From assembly GCF_042650645.1 (NCBI RefSeq), contig NZ_JBHSBI010000033.1, positions 62,001-126,000 of the forward strand: 64,000 nt of DNA, given 5' to 3'. This document shows positions 17,007 to 25,739 of the stretch, in pieces (within the stretch, counting starts at the first letter, position 1; every line of letters starts with the position of its first letter). The position numbers were made by a program, and so were the translations under genes. The notes under the pieces are model-generated. The model was not told where the DNA came from. It worked only from the letters and a program-made list of their open reading frames with translations, and made no database searches. The DNA is from Nonomuraea purpurea. Lineage in GTDB: Bacteria; Actinomycetota; Actinomycetes; Streptosporangiales; Streptosporangiaceae.

Positions 17007-17537
17007 ATGCGCGAAACCCCAGAAGATCTCAAAGAGCTGCAGGCCCTGCTGGATGCATCTCTCTCCCTTTCCACCTCGCATCTCCGCTCGATCATCAATA
17101 CCGAGAGAACGCTGACCGCAGAGCAGCTCACTGGCGTCCTCACCGGAATGTGCACCCTGGCCCTTTCCACCGTGACGGCCAAGGGCGAGCCGCGGATCAG
17201 CGGAGTGGACGGGCACTTCCTGCACGGTAAGTGGCACTTCGGAACGGCGCGCGAGGCCGCCAAGGCACGCCATCTGGCCGCCCGCCCCGCCGTCAGCGCC
17301 GCGCACATGCGCGGTGAGGACCTGGGCGTGTTCACGCACGGCACGGTGGAGATCCTCAACCCCCCAGACGGCGAGCCGGCCGAGGACTGGCCCTACCTGC
17401 TCGCCTACCTCAAGGACTTCTACGACGACGACTTCTTCGACTGGGACAACGACGTGGTCTACTACCGGCTGCATCCGCACTGGATGACCGTCTACGCCCC
17501 CGACATCGCCAAGCTCACCGCGATGTCCCGGTCCTGA
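17007..17537 (+). CDS. Pyridoxamine 5'-phosphate oxidase-fold flavoprotein
   Basis: A 176-residue split-barrel protein of the PPOX superfamily (LALSTVTAKGEPRISGVDGH, HFGTAREAAKARHLAARPAV, VFTHGTVEIL). Such proteins bind FMN or F420 and reduce diverse small molecules; a true PNPOx role is unlikely given the divergence. AAGGA lies 5 bases before the ATG. It lies 47 bases upstream of the UvrA-like gene and may share its transcript. Confidence 0.82.
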   Translation: MRETPEDLKELQALLDASLSLSTSHLRSIINTERTLTAEQLTGVLTGMCTLALSTVTAKGEPRISGVDGHFLHGKWHFGTAREAAKARHLAARPAVSAAHMRGEDLGVFTHGTVEILNPPDGEPAEDWPYLLAYLKDFYDDDFFDWDNDVVYYRLHPHWMTVYAPDIAKLTAMSRS

Positions 17538-17584
17538 TCCGCTGGCCTGCTGCATTTCGAGAGGATGGACGAAGGTTGACCGGT

Positions 17585-20155
17585 ATGGGGCGCGAGACCA
17601 TCGACGTGGTGGGGGCTCGCACCAACAATCTGCGGGACGTGTCGGTGAGCATCCCCAAAGGGCAGCTCGTCGCTTTTACGGGAGTGAGCGGCAGCGGCAA
17701 GACCTCGCTGGCCATCGACACGCTGCACAACGAGGCCCAGCTGCGGTATCTGGAAGGGCTTTCGCCGTTCGTACGGCAGTACATCACCCAGCGCAATCGT
17801 CCGAAGGTCGACCGCATCCTGGGACTCGGCGCGACGCTCGCGGTCGACCAACGCCGCCTGAACCGCAACCCCCGCTCCACGGTCGCGACGATCACCGGAA
17901 TCGACGGGCACCTGGGGCTGCTGTACTCGCGCCTTCCCGGGATCGGCGCGGACCCGGCGGCGGAGAGCGGGGACGGGCATCTGACGACCGCTCACTTCGA
18001 CCGCAATACGCCGGAAGGGAGTTGTGCGGACTGCCACGGGGTGGGCGGACGCTGGCAGGCGCAGGAAGACCTGATCATCACCCACCCGGAGCTTCCGCTG
18101 TTCGAGGGGGCCTCGCCCTGGTACGCGAAGTGGCGGTCGGGAGAGCACGCGTTCATACCGGCGCTTGCCGAGAAGCGGGGTGCGGATCTCGGCCGGCCGT
18201 GGCAGTCGCTGCCTGAGGAGTTCCGTCACTGCGTGCTGTACGGCACGGGTGACGAGAAGATCGAGGCGACCGTCGACATGACGAACAAGAATGAGACGGC
18301 CCTGGTGACCTACACCTTGAGCCAGCCGCTGCGGGGCGCGCTCGCCGAGGTGGAGCGGGTGTTCGTGAACGCACAGACCTCCAACGCCAAACAGCGCTAC
18401 CTGCCGTACATGCGCAAGCAGCCCTGCGGCACCTGCGGCGGCAGCGGGTACGACCAGGTGGCCCTGTCCGTGCGGCTCGGCGGGCTGACCTATCCGGACC
18501 TGCTCGAGGTGGAAGTACGGGAGGTTCGCAACTGGGCGAAGCGCGTGGCGGACGACCTGGGCTCCCGGCAGCGCGAGGTGGGCGAGCCGCTGCTGCAGGA
18601 CCTGGGGCGCAGGCTTGGAATCCTTGACCGGCTCGGCCTGGCCCATCTCCAGTTGTCCCGGAGTGCGGCGACGCTGTCCGGAGGTGAGTTGCAGCGGACC
18701 CGGCTCGCCGCGCAGCTCAGCACCGAACTGAGCGGCATCATCTTCGTCCTGGACGAGCCCGGGGCCGGGCTGCATCCGGCGGACAAGGCACACCTGCTCG
18801 ACATCGCCCTGGAACTACGCGCGGCCGGCAACACGGTGCTCCTGGTCGAGCATGACCCTGAGCTGATCGCCCGGGCCGACTGGGTGATCGATATGGGGCC
18901 GGGCGCGGGCCGTCTCGGCGGTGAGGTTCTGGTGTCGGGGCCGCCCGCCGACGCGGCCGCCCATCCGAAGTCGCTGACCGGGCGCTATCTGACCGGTGCA
19001 GGGCCGCGGCTGCGCCGGACCCGCCGCCCGATCGGGGACGACACCGGCTGGGTGGAACTGCACGGCCTGCGTGCGCACAACGTGACCGCGGACCTGGTGC
19101 GGTTCCCCACCGGTCGGCTCACCTGCCTGACGGGAGTGAGCGGCAGCGGCAAGAGCAGCCTGCTCGGCGTGCTCGGGACGAGCGTGGAGGCCGCCCTCAA
19201 CGGGGCGGCGACCGACACGGTGCGGGAGGTGAGCGGCCTCGAAAGATTCGGCTGGGTCGCCGTCGTCGATCAGGAACCGCTCGGGCGGACTCCGCGGTCC
19301 AACCCGGCCACCTACAGCAAGGCATTCGACATCGTCCGCAAGCTGTTCGCCGAAACCGACATGGCGCGCGGGCGCGGGGTCAACGCCTCCTGGTTCAGCT
19401 TCAACACCGCGGGTGGCGGCCGCTGCGAGACCTGCACCGGTTATGGCCGCAAGCTGGTTGACATGCACTTTCTGCCGGATGTGTGGGTCGTCTGCGACGC
19501 GTGCGAGGGGCGGCGCTACAAGCCGGAGGCCCTGGAAATCAGGTATCAAGGGCTGGCCATCGACCAGGTACTGGAGCTGACCGTCGCCGAGGCCGTGGAG
19601 CAGTTCTCCGAGCCCCGGCAGCTCGCGGAGACCCTGGGAGCCTTGAACCAGGTCGGGCTTGGCTACCTCCAACTCGGCCAGAGCGCCACAGAGTTGTCCG
19701 GCGGCGAGGCACAGCGGCTGAAGCTGGCCTCCGCGATCCAGCGCGGTGCCGCGAGCCGCAAAGCCGGCCTCGTCGTTCTCGACGAGCCCGTCTCGGGCCT
19801 GCACCCGTCTGACATCCAGCGGGTGGTGGACGCGCTCGATGTGTTGCTCGACTCGGGCAACACCGTCGTCGTGGCCGAACACGACATCCCCGTCGCCGCG
19901 TCCGCGGACTGGGTGATCGACCTGGGGCCGGGAGCCGGTCCGGACGGGGGCGCGGTGATCGCGGAGGGCACCCCGGACGCCGTCGCGACGGCGGACACCC
20001 CGACAGCCGGCTTCTTCCGCCGGTACGCGGCGGGCCTGCCGCTCCTGGAGGTGCGAGAGGTCGCTTCGGCGCCTTGTCGGCCTTCAGAGGGCGGAATACA
20101 GGCCTCGAGCCCCCGTTTGACTGTGCCCTTGGGGCATGGTGTGGACTTGAAGTAA
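17585..20155 (+). CDS. UvrA-like ABC protein (class II UvrA / drug-resistance type)
   Basis: About 856 residues, shorter than housekeeping UvrA (~950). Two ABC modules: Walker A at 33-40 and 517-524, LSGGELQR near 364 and LSGGEAQR near 704, Walker B FVLDEPGAGLH and VVLDEPVSGLH. Zinc-finger cysteines occur as CADC, CGTCGGSGY and CETCTGYGRK...CDAC. Class II UvrAs (UvrA2, DrrC) lack the UvrB-binding insertion and are linked to resistance to DNA-binding drugs. ATG 17585 is preferred (GAAGG upstream); a TTG at 17576 is possible. The MerR regulator follows immediately. Confidence 0.88.
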   Translation: MGRETIDVVGARTNNLRDVSVSIPKGQLVAFTGVSGSGKTSLAIDTLHNEAQLRYLEGLSPFVRQYITQRNRPKVDRILGLGATLAVDQRRLNRNPRSTVATITGIDGHLGLLYSRLPGIGADPAAESGDGHLTTAHFDRNTPEGSCADCHGVGGRWQAQEDLIITHPELPLFEGASPWYAKWRSGEHAFIPALAEKRGADLGRPWQSLPEEFRHCVLYGTGDEKIEATVDMTNKNETALVTYTLSQPLRGALAEVERVFVNAQTSNAKQRYLPYMRKQPCGTCGGSGYDQVALSVRLGGLTYPDLLEVEVREVRNWAKRVADDLGSRQREVGEPLLQDLGRRLGILDRLGLAHLQLSRSAATLSGGELQRTRLAAQLSTELSGIIFVLDEPGAGLHPADKAHLLDIALELRAAGNTVLLVEHDPELIARADWVIDMGPGAGRLGGEVLVSGPPADAAAHPKSLTGRYLTGAGPRLRRTRRPIGDDTGWVELHGLRAHNVTADLVRFPTGRLTCLTGVSGSGKSSLLGVLGTSVEAALNGAATDTVREVSGLERFGWVAVVDQEPLGRTPRSNPATYSKAFDIVRKLFAETDMARGRGVNASWFSFNTAGGGRCETCTGYGRKLVDMHFLPDVWVVCDACEGRRYKPEALEIRYQGLAIDQVLELTVAEAVEQFSEPRQLAETLGALNQVGLGYLQLGQSATELSGGEAQRLKLASAIQRGAASRKAGLVVLDEPVSGLHPSDIQRVVDALDVLLDSGNTVVVAEHDIPVAASADWVIDLGPGAGPDGGAVIAEGTPDAVATADTPTAGFFRRYAAGLPLLEVREVASAPCRPSEGGIQASSPRLTVPLGHGVDLK
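20117..20147 (+). promoter_or_regulatory. Candidate MerR-type promoter
   Basis: TTGACT (20117-20122), a 19-base spacer centred on the dyad GTGCCC-TTGG-GGCATG, and a weak TGGACT -10. The long spacer with a dyad is the mark of MerR-activated promoters. It lies within the last codons of the UvrA-like gene, 60-90 bases before the MerR start. The poor -10 keeps this tentative. Confidence 0.4.
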
Positions 20156-20208
20156 GGGACGCGTGGTGGGGAGCACCCGCAGCCGCAGACGAAGGGGGAG
20201 GCAGAGAA

Positions 20209-20976
20209 ATGGCGTGGAGCACCCGGCAACTTGCCGAACTCACGGGCTCGACGGTGAAGGCCATCCGGCATTACCACGAGATCGGGTTGCTGGATGTGCC
20301 CGAGCGCGCGGCCAACGGTTACAAGCAGTACAAGGTCGCGCATCTGATCCGGCTGCTGCAGATCAAGCGGTTGCGCGATCTGGGAGTGCCGCTGTCGCAG
20401 ATCGCGGCGCTGGGTCGGGCCGATGAGGAGCCGGACGAGGCGATCCGTGTGCTGGACGCCGAACTGGCGGCGACGATCGAACGGCTCAATCGCGTGCGCG
20501 CGGAGCTGGCTGTCATCCTGCGTCATCGCGCACCGATGCATGTGCCGCCCGAATTCGCTCCCATTTCTCACGACCTCTCCGACACCCACCAGTCCTTGTT
20601 CATGGTCTTTTCGACGGTTTTCAGCGAGGAGGGCATGGAGGAATTCCGTCGGATCGTCTCCGTGCGCGACGACGCCGGTGAAGAGTTCGATGCCCTTCCC
20701 CCGGACGCCGACGATGCCACGGTCGAGCGAATCGCCGAACGAATTCTGCCGCTGGTCCGTAGAATGCGGGCAGAGCACCCGTGGTCGAACGACCCGGTGG
20801 CGGATTCGCCGCGAGGAGCGGAACTGGCCGAAAACGTGATGGGGCACGCGGCGGTGGAGCTCTACAACCCCGCACAGCTACGCGTTCTGCAGCGCCTGAA
20901 CGTCCTCCTCGAACAGGCAGCGGACGCGAACGACAACACACTCCGACACGGCGCCGTCCACGAATCGCGGCTCTGA
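20209..20976 (+). CDS. MerR-family transcriptional regulator
   Basis: A 255-residue protein from ATG 20209, preceded by GAAGGGGGAGG. The N-terminal winged helix (WSTRQLAELTGSTVKAIRHY, ANGYKQYKVAHLIRLLQI) and the dimerisation helix (ELAATIERLNRVRAELAVIL) are standard. The ~130-residue C-terminal effector part is alpha-helical and not recognised. The long effector region suits a small organic ligand rather than a metal. It probably controls itself and perhaps the UvrA-like gene. Confidence 0.87.
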   Translation: MAWSTRQLAELTGSTVKAIRHYHEIGLLDVPERAANGYKQYKVAHLIRLLQIKRLRDLGVPLSQIAALGRADEEPDEAIRVLDAELAATIERLNRVRAELAVILRHRAPMHVPPEFAPISHDLSDTHQSLFMVFSTVFSEEGMEEFRRIVSVRDDAGEEFDALPPDADDATVERIAERILPLVRRMRAEHPWSNDPVADSPRGAELAENVMGHAAVELYNPAQLRVLQRLNVLLEQAADANDNTLRHGAVHESRL

Positions 20977-21083
20977 GCCGGGCTTCTGGCCGCAGAGGCG
21001 GTCCTCGGCTTTGGCGACGGCCACGCACTCGCCGAGCCCCGCATGCATCGGACAAAGCCACGTGCGGCGCAGCCATTGGGCCC

Positions 21084-21788
21084 ATGCCGACGAAGGCGTT
21101 TCCGCATGATGATAAGGAGCCTGAGATTTTCAAGGAATGGCAGAGACGCCGAGCCGTGCAACGAGTCCAGCCCGGGAATGGGCGTACACTCAAGCGTTTC
21201 CGCTGGTGGCAGCCGTTTTCCCGTACTTTGTTCTATCTTCCGCTGCGGAACGATGACGGCCGGCAGGTGGTCTACGCCGTCGACGTCAACCATGTGCAGC
21301 GGTTTCTGTCCGAAAACGGCAAAGGTAAAGCCCACCTATACCTCGACGGCAAGCATCACGCCGAGTCCGAACTCCCTGCCGCCTTTCCCCTCCGGGGCAG
21401 CACGATCGAAGTGGCACCCACAGCCTTCGGCCTCAAACGCTGCCACTACGTCACCACCGAGGGGGCCGAACACCAGCTCATCCCGGATCGGAGCTCCAGC
21501 GAAGGCCGCCGCGCGCACCTCGACCGCGAGCACCCCGCACTGAGCCGCTTGATCAGTTACTGCTCACTGATCTTGCTCGTCATCCCTCTCCTTCTCCTCA
21601 TCCCGCAGCTCATCGAAGTGGTCTTTAAGCTTCCCCCCGTAACTCAGCGCTTCGGGACATTCACCTCACCCATCCAATTGCCGGGATGGCTCAACCTCAC
21701 GCTCACGCTCGGTGCGGCAGCGGCCGGCTGGGAGCGCGCACTGCGCCTGAGATACAACTGGTTGCTCGACTCAATGGCCAAGGGATGA
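21084..21788 (+). CDS. Hypothetical membrane protein
   Basis: About 234 residues. A soluble N-terminal part of ~155 residues (FYLPLRNDDGRQVVYAVDV; HLYLDGKHHAESELPAAFPL) is followed by two membrane segments near the C-terminus (LISYCSLILLVIPLLLLIPQ and NLTLTLGAAAAGW). I do not recognise the family. The start at 21084 is the best in-frame ATG but has no strong ribosome site. It stands alone between MerR and UDP-glucose dehydrogenase. Confidence 0.65.
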   Translation: MPTKAFPHDDKEPEIFKEWQRRRAVQRVQPGNGRTLKRFRWWQPFSRTLFYLPLRNDDGRQVVYAVDVNHVQRFLSENGKGKAHLYLDGKHHAESELPAAFPLRGSTIEVAPTAFGLKRCHYVTTEGAEHQLIPDRSSSEGRRAHLDREHPALSRLISYCSLILLVIPLLLLIPQLIEVVFKLPPVTQRFGTFTSPIQLPGWLNLTLTLGAAAAGWERALRLRYNWLLDSMAKG

Positions 21789-22001
21789 TGGCGACTCGGA
21801 GGCGGTGGCGGAGGTCACCTGACTGTAGACGCACACGCTCTTGCGTTCAACGTGTCAGTACACCATGATCCCCGGCATGTCGGAGAAATAACTCCAGAAA
21901 GGGGTGGGGCGCGTTGAGGTGGTGCGTTCTTCCAGGCTCGGCATTGACGTCGGCCGATGGCGTGGACTCTGCCGGGTTCGACCAGGGGATGGATCGTCAG
22001 C

Positions 22002-23297
22002 ATGGATGACAAGCCAGAGCGGCGCATTGTCGTGTTCGGTGCCGGCTACATCGGTCTGGTGACCGGTGCCTGCCTCGCCCAGCTCGGCAACCAGGTGGTG
22101 GTCCGGGACATCGACCCGGAGAAGATCAGGCTGCTGCAGTCTGGTGAGGTGCCGATCTACGAGCCCGGGCTGGGTGAGTTGATCGCCCGGAACAAGGAGC
22201 GGCTGACGTTCACCCTGGATCTTCAGCAGGCCCTGAACGGCGCCGAGATCGCCTACGTGTGCGTGGACACGCCGCCGTCGGCATCTGGCGATGCGGACCT
22301 GTCCCGGGTCTGGTCGGTCGTGCAGTCGCTGGAGGGGGCATCGTATCTGCGGGCGGTGGTCGTCAAGTCCACCGTCCCGGTGGGCACCGGCGCTCGCGTG
22401 CGTGCCGCGCTGGATACGGTCGGACTCCAGCATGTGGGGTACGCCTCCAATCCGGAGTTCACCGCCGAGGGGACCGCGGTGCGCGACTTCCTCCACCCCG
22501 ATCGCGTCGTGGTGGGGGTGTCAGACGAGGCGACCGCCCGCCTGATCTCGGAGCTGCACGAGGGTGTGGACGGACCGGTCGTCGTGATGGACGTGCGGTC
22601 CGCCGAGATGGTGAAACTCGCCTCGAACGCCCTGCTCGCCACGAAGATCAGCTTCATCAACGAGATCGCCACCTTGTGCGAGAAGACCGGCGCCGACATC
22701 GAGCACGTCGCGGACGCCGTCGGCCTGGACCACCGTCTCGGCCGGCACTTCCTGCGTCCCGGGATCGGCTGGGGCGGCTCTTGCTTCCCGAAAGACTCCG
22801 AGGCGTTGCGGCAGCTTGCCAACAACACCGGTTACCACCTGCAGTTGCTGTCGGCGGTGATCGAGGTCAACAACCTGCAAAAGCGCCGCGCCGTCCAGAA
22901 GCTCAAGGACGAACTCGGCACGTTGATGGGTGCGCGGGTGGCGCTGCTCGGACTGACGTTCAAGCCGGGGACGGACGACATGCGGGAGGCGCCGAGCACG
23001 GTGTTGGCCGCCCGGCTGCTGGCCGAAGGCGCCGAGGTGAGCTGCTGGGACCCGATGGCCCGCCCTGCCGAGGTCGAGCCGTGGACATCGACGAGCCGTC
23101 ATGTGAGCCCCGAACTGGCCGTCGAGGGTGCGGACGCGGCGATCGTGGTGACGGAGTGGCCGCAGCTCAAAGAGGTCGACTGGGCGCGGGTCGTCACGGC
23201 GATGCGACGGCCGGTGCTTTATGACGGCCGGAACCTGCTCGATCCGGCCGCAATGCGCGGCCTCGGCTTCACATACATCAGTGTGGGGCGTCCGTAA
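22002..23297 (+). CDS. ugd: UDP-glucose 6-dehydrogenase
   Basis: A 431-residue enzyme oxidising UDP-glucose to UDP-glucuronate with two NAD+. N-terminal Rossmann motif GAGYIGLVTGACLAQLG; catalytic Cys261 in GWGGSCFPKDS; STVPVGTG loop; a second Rossmann domain from ~305 (VALLGLTFKPGTDDMREAPS). The start at 22002 gives the usual family length; an upstream in-frame ATG at 21957 would add 15 unlikely residues. UDP-glucuronate feeds cell-surface polysaccharide or glycosylated products, but no neighbour supports a specific route. Confidence 0.93.
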   Translation: MDDKPERRIVVFGAGYIGLVTGACLAQLGNQVVVRDIDPEKIRLLQSGEVPIYEPGLGELIARNKERLTFTLDLQQALNGAEIAYVCVDTPPSASGDADLSRVWSVVQSLEGASYLRAVVVKSTVPVGTGARVRAALDTVGLQHVGYASNPEFTAEGTAVRDFLHPDRVVVGVSDEATARLISELHEGVDGPVVVMDVRSAEMVKLASNALLATKISFINEIATLCEKTGADIEHVADAVGLDHRLGRHFLRPGIGWGGSCFPKDSEALRQLANNTGYHLQLLSAVIEVNNLQKRRAVQKLKDELGTLMGARVALLGLTFKPGTDDMREAPSTVLAARLLAEGAEVSCWDPMARPAEVEPWTSTSRHVSPELAVEGADAAIVVTEWPQLKEVDWARVVTAMRRPVLYDGRNLLDPAAMRGLGFTYISVGRP

Positions 23298-23416
23298 CCG
23301 GGCGCCGCTCATGCTCCCGCTTCGTGCAGCCAGAGGGCACGGGGCACGGGGCGGGGAGCGGGTTCAGGCGAGGCCGTGCCCGCTGAGTGACGACCTCGGG
23401 TTGGCCTGGGTCCTGC

Positions 23417-23887
23417 TCAGGTCGCCTCCGGGCGGGATGGGCTCAGGGCGGCCGCGGCTGCGTCCCTGATGAGATCCGGCAGCGGTCGCGCGGGCACGCC
23501 GGTACGCAGCGCGCGGGCGCTGAGCGCGGGCACGGTGGCGATCAGGCGGATCCGCGCCAGCACGAGGTCACCGGCCTCGGGATCCATCGTCCACTCCGGT
23601 GAGTCCAGCATCCGGTGCAGCGCGCGCAGGAGCGCCTGGGCCGGGGTCTCCCCGGCGCGGCTCTCGCCGAGGGCCTGGGCCAGCGCCTCGGCCTGGGCCA
23701 GGCGGTCCGCGAAGATCACCTCTTCCTTGCCGGGGAAGTAGTTGAAGAACGTGGCGGGTGACACCTCGGCGGCGGCGGCGATCTCGGCCACCGTGGTGCT
23801 CTCGTACCCCTTCGCCATGAACAGCCGCAGCGCCGACTCCACCAGCGCGCGGCGGGTGCGCAGTTTGCGCTGTTCTCGCCTGGGCAT
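23417..23887 (-). CDS. TetR-family regulator, 5' end probably lost
   Basis: About 156 residues. Helix-turn-helix STTVAEIAAAAEVSPATFFNYF at ~30-52, then FPGKEEVIFADRL and a C-terminal domain of the actinobacterial TetR_C_17-like kind. The only ATG, at 23887, lies in DNA that belongs to the neighbouring SDR, so the original first codons are gone and no ribosome site or promoter is visible. It was probably divergent from the SDR gene before a deletion joined them. Expression in its present state is doubtful. Confidence 0.65.
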   Translation of the reverse strand: MPRREQRKLRTRRALVESALRLFMAKGYESTTVAEIAAAAEVSPATFFNYFPGKEEVIFADRLAQAEALAQALGESRAGETPAQALLRALHRMLDSPEWTMDPEAGDLVLARIRLIATVPALSARALRTGVPARPLPDLIRDAAAAALSPSRPEAT

Positions 23888-24710
23888 CGCCCGCGCGCTG
23901 GCCCGCCAGGGCAGCAGGATCGCCCTGGCCGACCTCGACGAGGACGCGCTCGGCACGGCCGCCGCCGAGCTGGCCGGGGTCACCGAGGTGACGGCGTTCC
24001 CGCTCGACGTCCGCGACCGCGACGCCTACGCCCGCGCCGCCGACGAGGCCGAGCGGCGCCTGGGTCCGGTCTCGGTGCTGTGCAACAACGCCGGCGTCGC
24101 GTTCCCCGAACAGCCCGCCGACATGACGTACGAACTGTGGGACCTGGCCGTGGACATCAACCTCGGCGGCGTCGTCAACGGAGTGCAGACCTTCCTGCCC
24201 CGGATGCTGCGCCGCGGCGGGCCCGCGCACATCGTCAACACCGCCTCCGCCGCCGGCCTCATCGGCGCCGGGGTCGGGCCGATGTACACCTCGTCCAAGT
24301 TCGCCGTGGTCGGATTGTCCGAGGCGCTGCGCCACCAACTGGAGGCGGCCGGCCACAAGGTCGGCGTCACTGTGCTGTGCCCCGGCGGCGTCGCCACGAA
24401 CATGGCCCGCTCCTCCCGCACCCTGGTCGCCGCCCAGCGGGGCGGCGCGGAGCTGCGGCGGGCCCAGGCACGGGCCGAGGAGCTGACGCCGAAGATCGAA
24501 TCGGCGCTGAGACGGTTCGGCGTCCCCGCCGACGGCGTCGGCGAGCTGGTGGCCGAGGCCATCAAGGCCAACCGCCTGTACGTGCTCACCGACCGTACCG
24601 GCATCGACCTCATCACCGCCCGCACGGAGGCGATCCTGGCGGCCATGCCGCAGGCAGATCCCGTCGAAGGGGACTTCGAGGGCTTCCGGGACGCCGTGCA
24701 CGACTCGTGA
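23880..24710 (+). pseudogene. Short-chain dehydrogenase lacking its nucleotide-binding start
   Basis: The frame contains most of a classical SDR: LGIARALARQGSRIALADLD, LCNNAGVAF (NNAG), IVNTASAAGLIGAG, then YTSSKFA (the Y-x-x-x-K pair). The N-terminal TGxxxGIG loop that binds NAD(P) is missing: homology begins immediately after it at 23880, exactly where antisense TetR sequence begins. Upstream in-frame start codons would only add non-homologous residues. I take it as a non-functional deletion product. Confidence 0.7.
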
Positions 24711-24911
24711 ACCGGGCGGCGCTATCGGTCTTTTCAGCACGGCGGCCCGCCGACCGGGGCGGATGCCATAACGAGCTGGAGGACCTGCCTCTGGAGTTCC
24801 TGCACGATGAAGCGGAGCGGCTGACGACAGGGACAGTCTCGTAGCGAATTTTCCGCACGTGCTGTTTCATGGATGCTTGGAGCCGGGCACCCTCAGGCTG
24901 TCAGCTGCCGG

Positions 24912-25436
24912 TCAGGGTCGGTTTCCTCCTGCGCGAACTGGTTGATCAACCATGATCGAGCGCATCACGTCGTGCCTGGCGAGGGGGTCGAGGTTGGCCA
25001 GCGGCTCGTCCAGCATGAGAAGGTCGGTCCGCCGGGCCATCGCCAGCGTGATCGCCACCTGCGCCCGCTGCCCACCCGACAGAACGCCCACCTTCCGATC
25101 CAGCGGCACGCCCAGCCGGCCGAGCCGGTCGCGGGCGGCGCCGTCGTCGAATCCGGAGTTCACCTGGCGGCCGAAGGTGAGCATCTCGGCGACCGTGAAC
25201 CTCTCGGACAGCGGCCTGTCCTGGGCCACGAACGCCGCCTCGCCGTGCACCACGACGCTGCCGCACGTGGGTTTGAGCATGCCGACGACGGCGTGCATGA
25301 GCGTGGTCTTGCCCGCGCCGTTCGGCCCTACGAGCGCGACCACGCGTCCGGCCGGGATGGACAGCGAGCAGTCACGCAACGCCCAGGAGCGGCGATACCG
25401 CACACCCAGTCCGTCTGTCTCCAGTGCCGGCCTCAC
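24912..25436 (-). pseudogene. ABC transporter ATPase, truncated at the C-terminus
   Basis: About 174 residues from GTG 25436 (AAGGAG upstream; GTGA overlap with the GntR stop). Walker A GPNGAGKTTL, Q-loop AFVAQDRPLSE, signature LSGGQ, Walker B LLMLDEP and D-loop NLDP are present. After HDVMRSIM the homology stops, so the switch His and about 110 residues usual for YtrB/CcmA-like exporter ATPases are lost. The partner permease gene is also missing. It is a broken remnant of a GntR-ABC operon. Confidence 0.72.
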
Positions 25437-25714
25437 GCCGCTCCTTCCTTCGCGCCCTTCTCGGGGCCGCTCTTCTGGGATTCTGTGAGGACCACGGTGA
25501 ACAACGCTCTCAAGTCCTCCTGGTCGAGCCCGGCCTCGCGGGCCTCGCGTACCCACCGGTCCAGGTCGCGCCGCAACCGGGTGTGAGCGGCGAGGGTCGC
25601 ACCCGTGACGCCCTGCCGCACGAACGTCCCCATGCCCGGCCGCCCTTCGACCAGCCCGTCGCGTTCCAGCTCACGGTAGGCCTTGAGCACGGTGTTGGGG
25701 TGGCTGTGGCTCCC
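25433..25714 (-). pseudogene. GntR (YtrA-type) regulator, 5'-truncated
   Basis: Recognisable from HPNTVLKAYRELERDGLVEG through GMGTFVRQGVTG and a helical tail. This is the recognition helix, wing and short C-terminal extension of a YtrA-family repressor. The first ~45 residues are absent; the sequence further upstream is non-homologous and runs into the 3' end of the P-loop gene. It lies upstream of and overlaps the ATPase fragment, as in intact ytrAB-like operons. Confidence 0.65.
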
Positions 25715-25739
25715 GCTGCCCTGCTCAAGATGACGGCTT

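Noticed and set aside
23298..23416. GGGCACGG ... CCGTGCCC pairing as a terminator after the UDP-glucose dehydrogenase gene
   Set aside because: The loop would be over 30 bases with internal repeats, so pairing is weak evidence.
24764..24844. A plus-strand run NELEDLPLEFLHDEAERLTTG resembling the leader of thiazolyl-peptide precursors
   Set aside because: There is no start codon in frame, no Cys/Ser-rich core after it, and no modifying enzyme genes nearby; similarity rests on a few residues.
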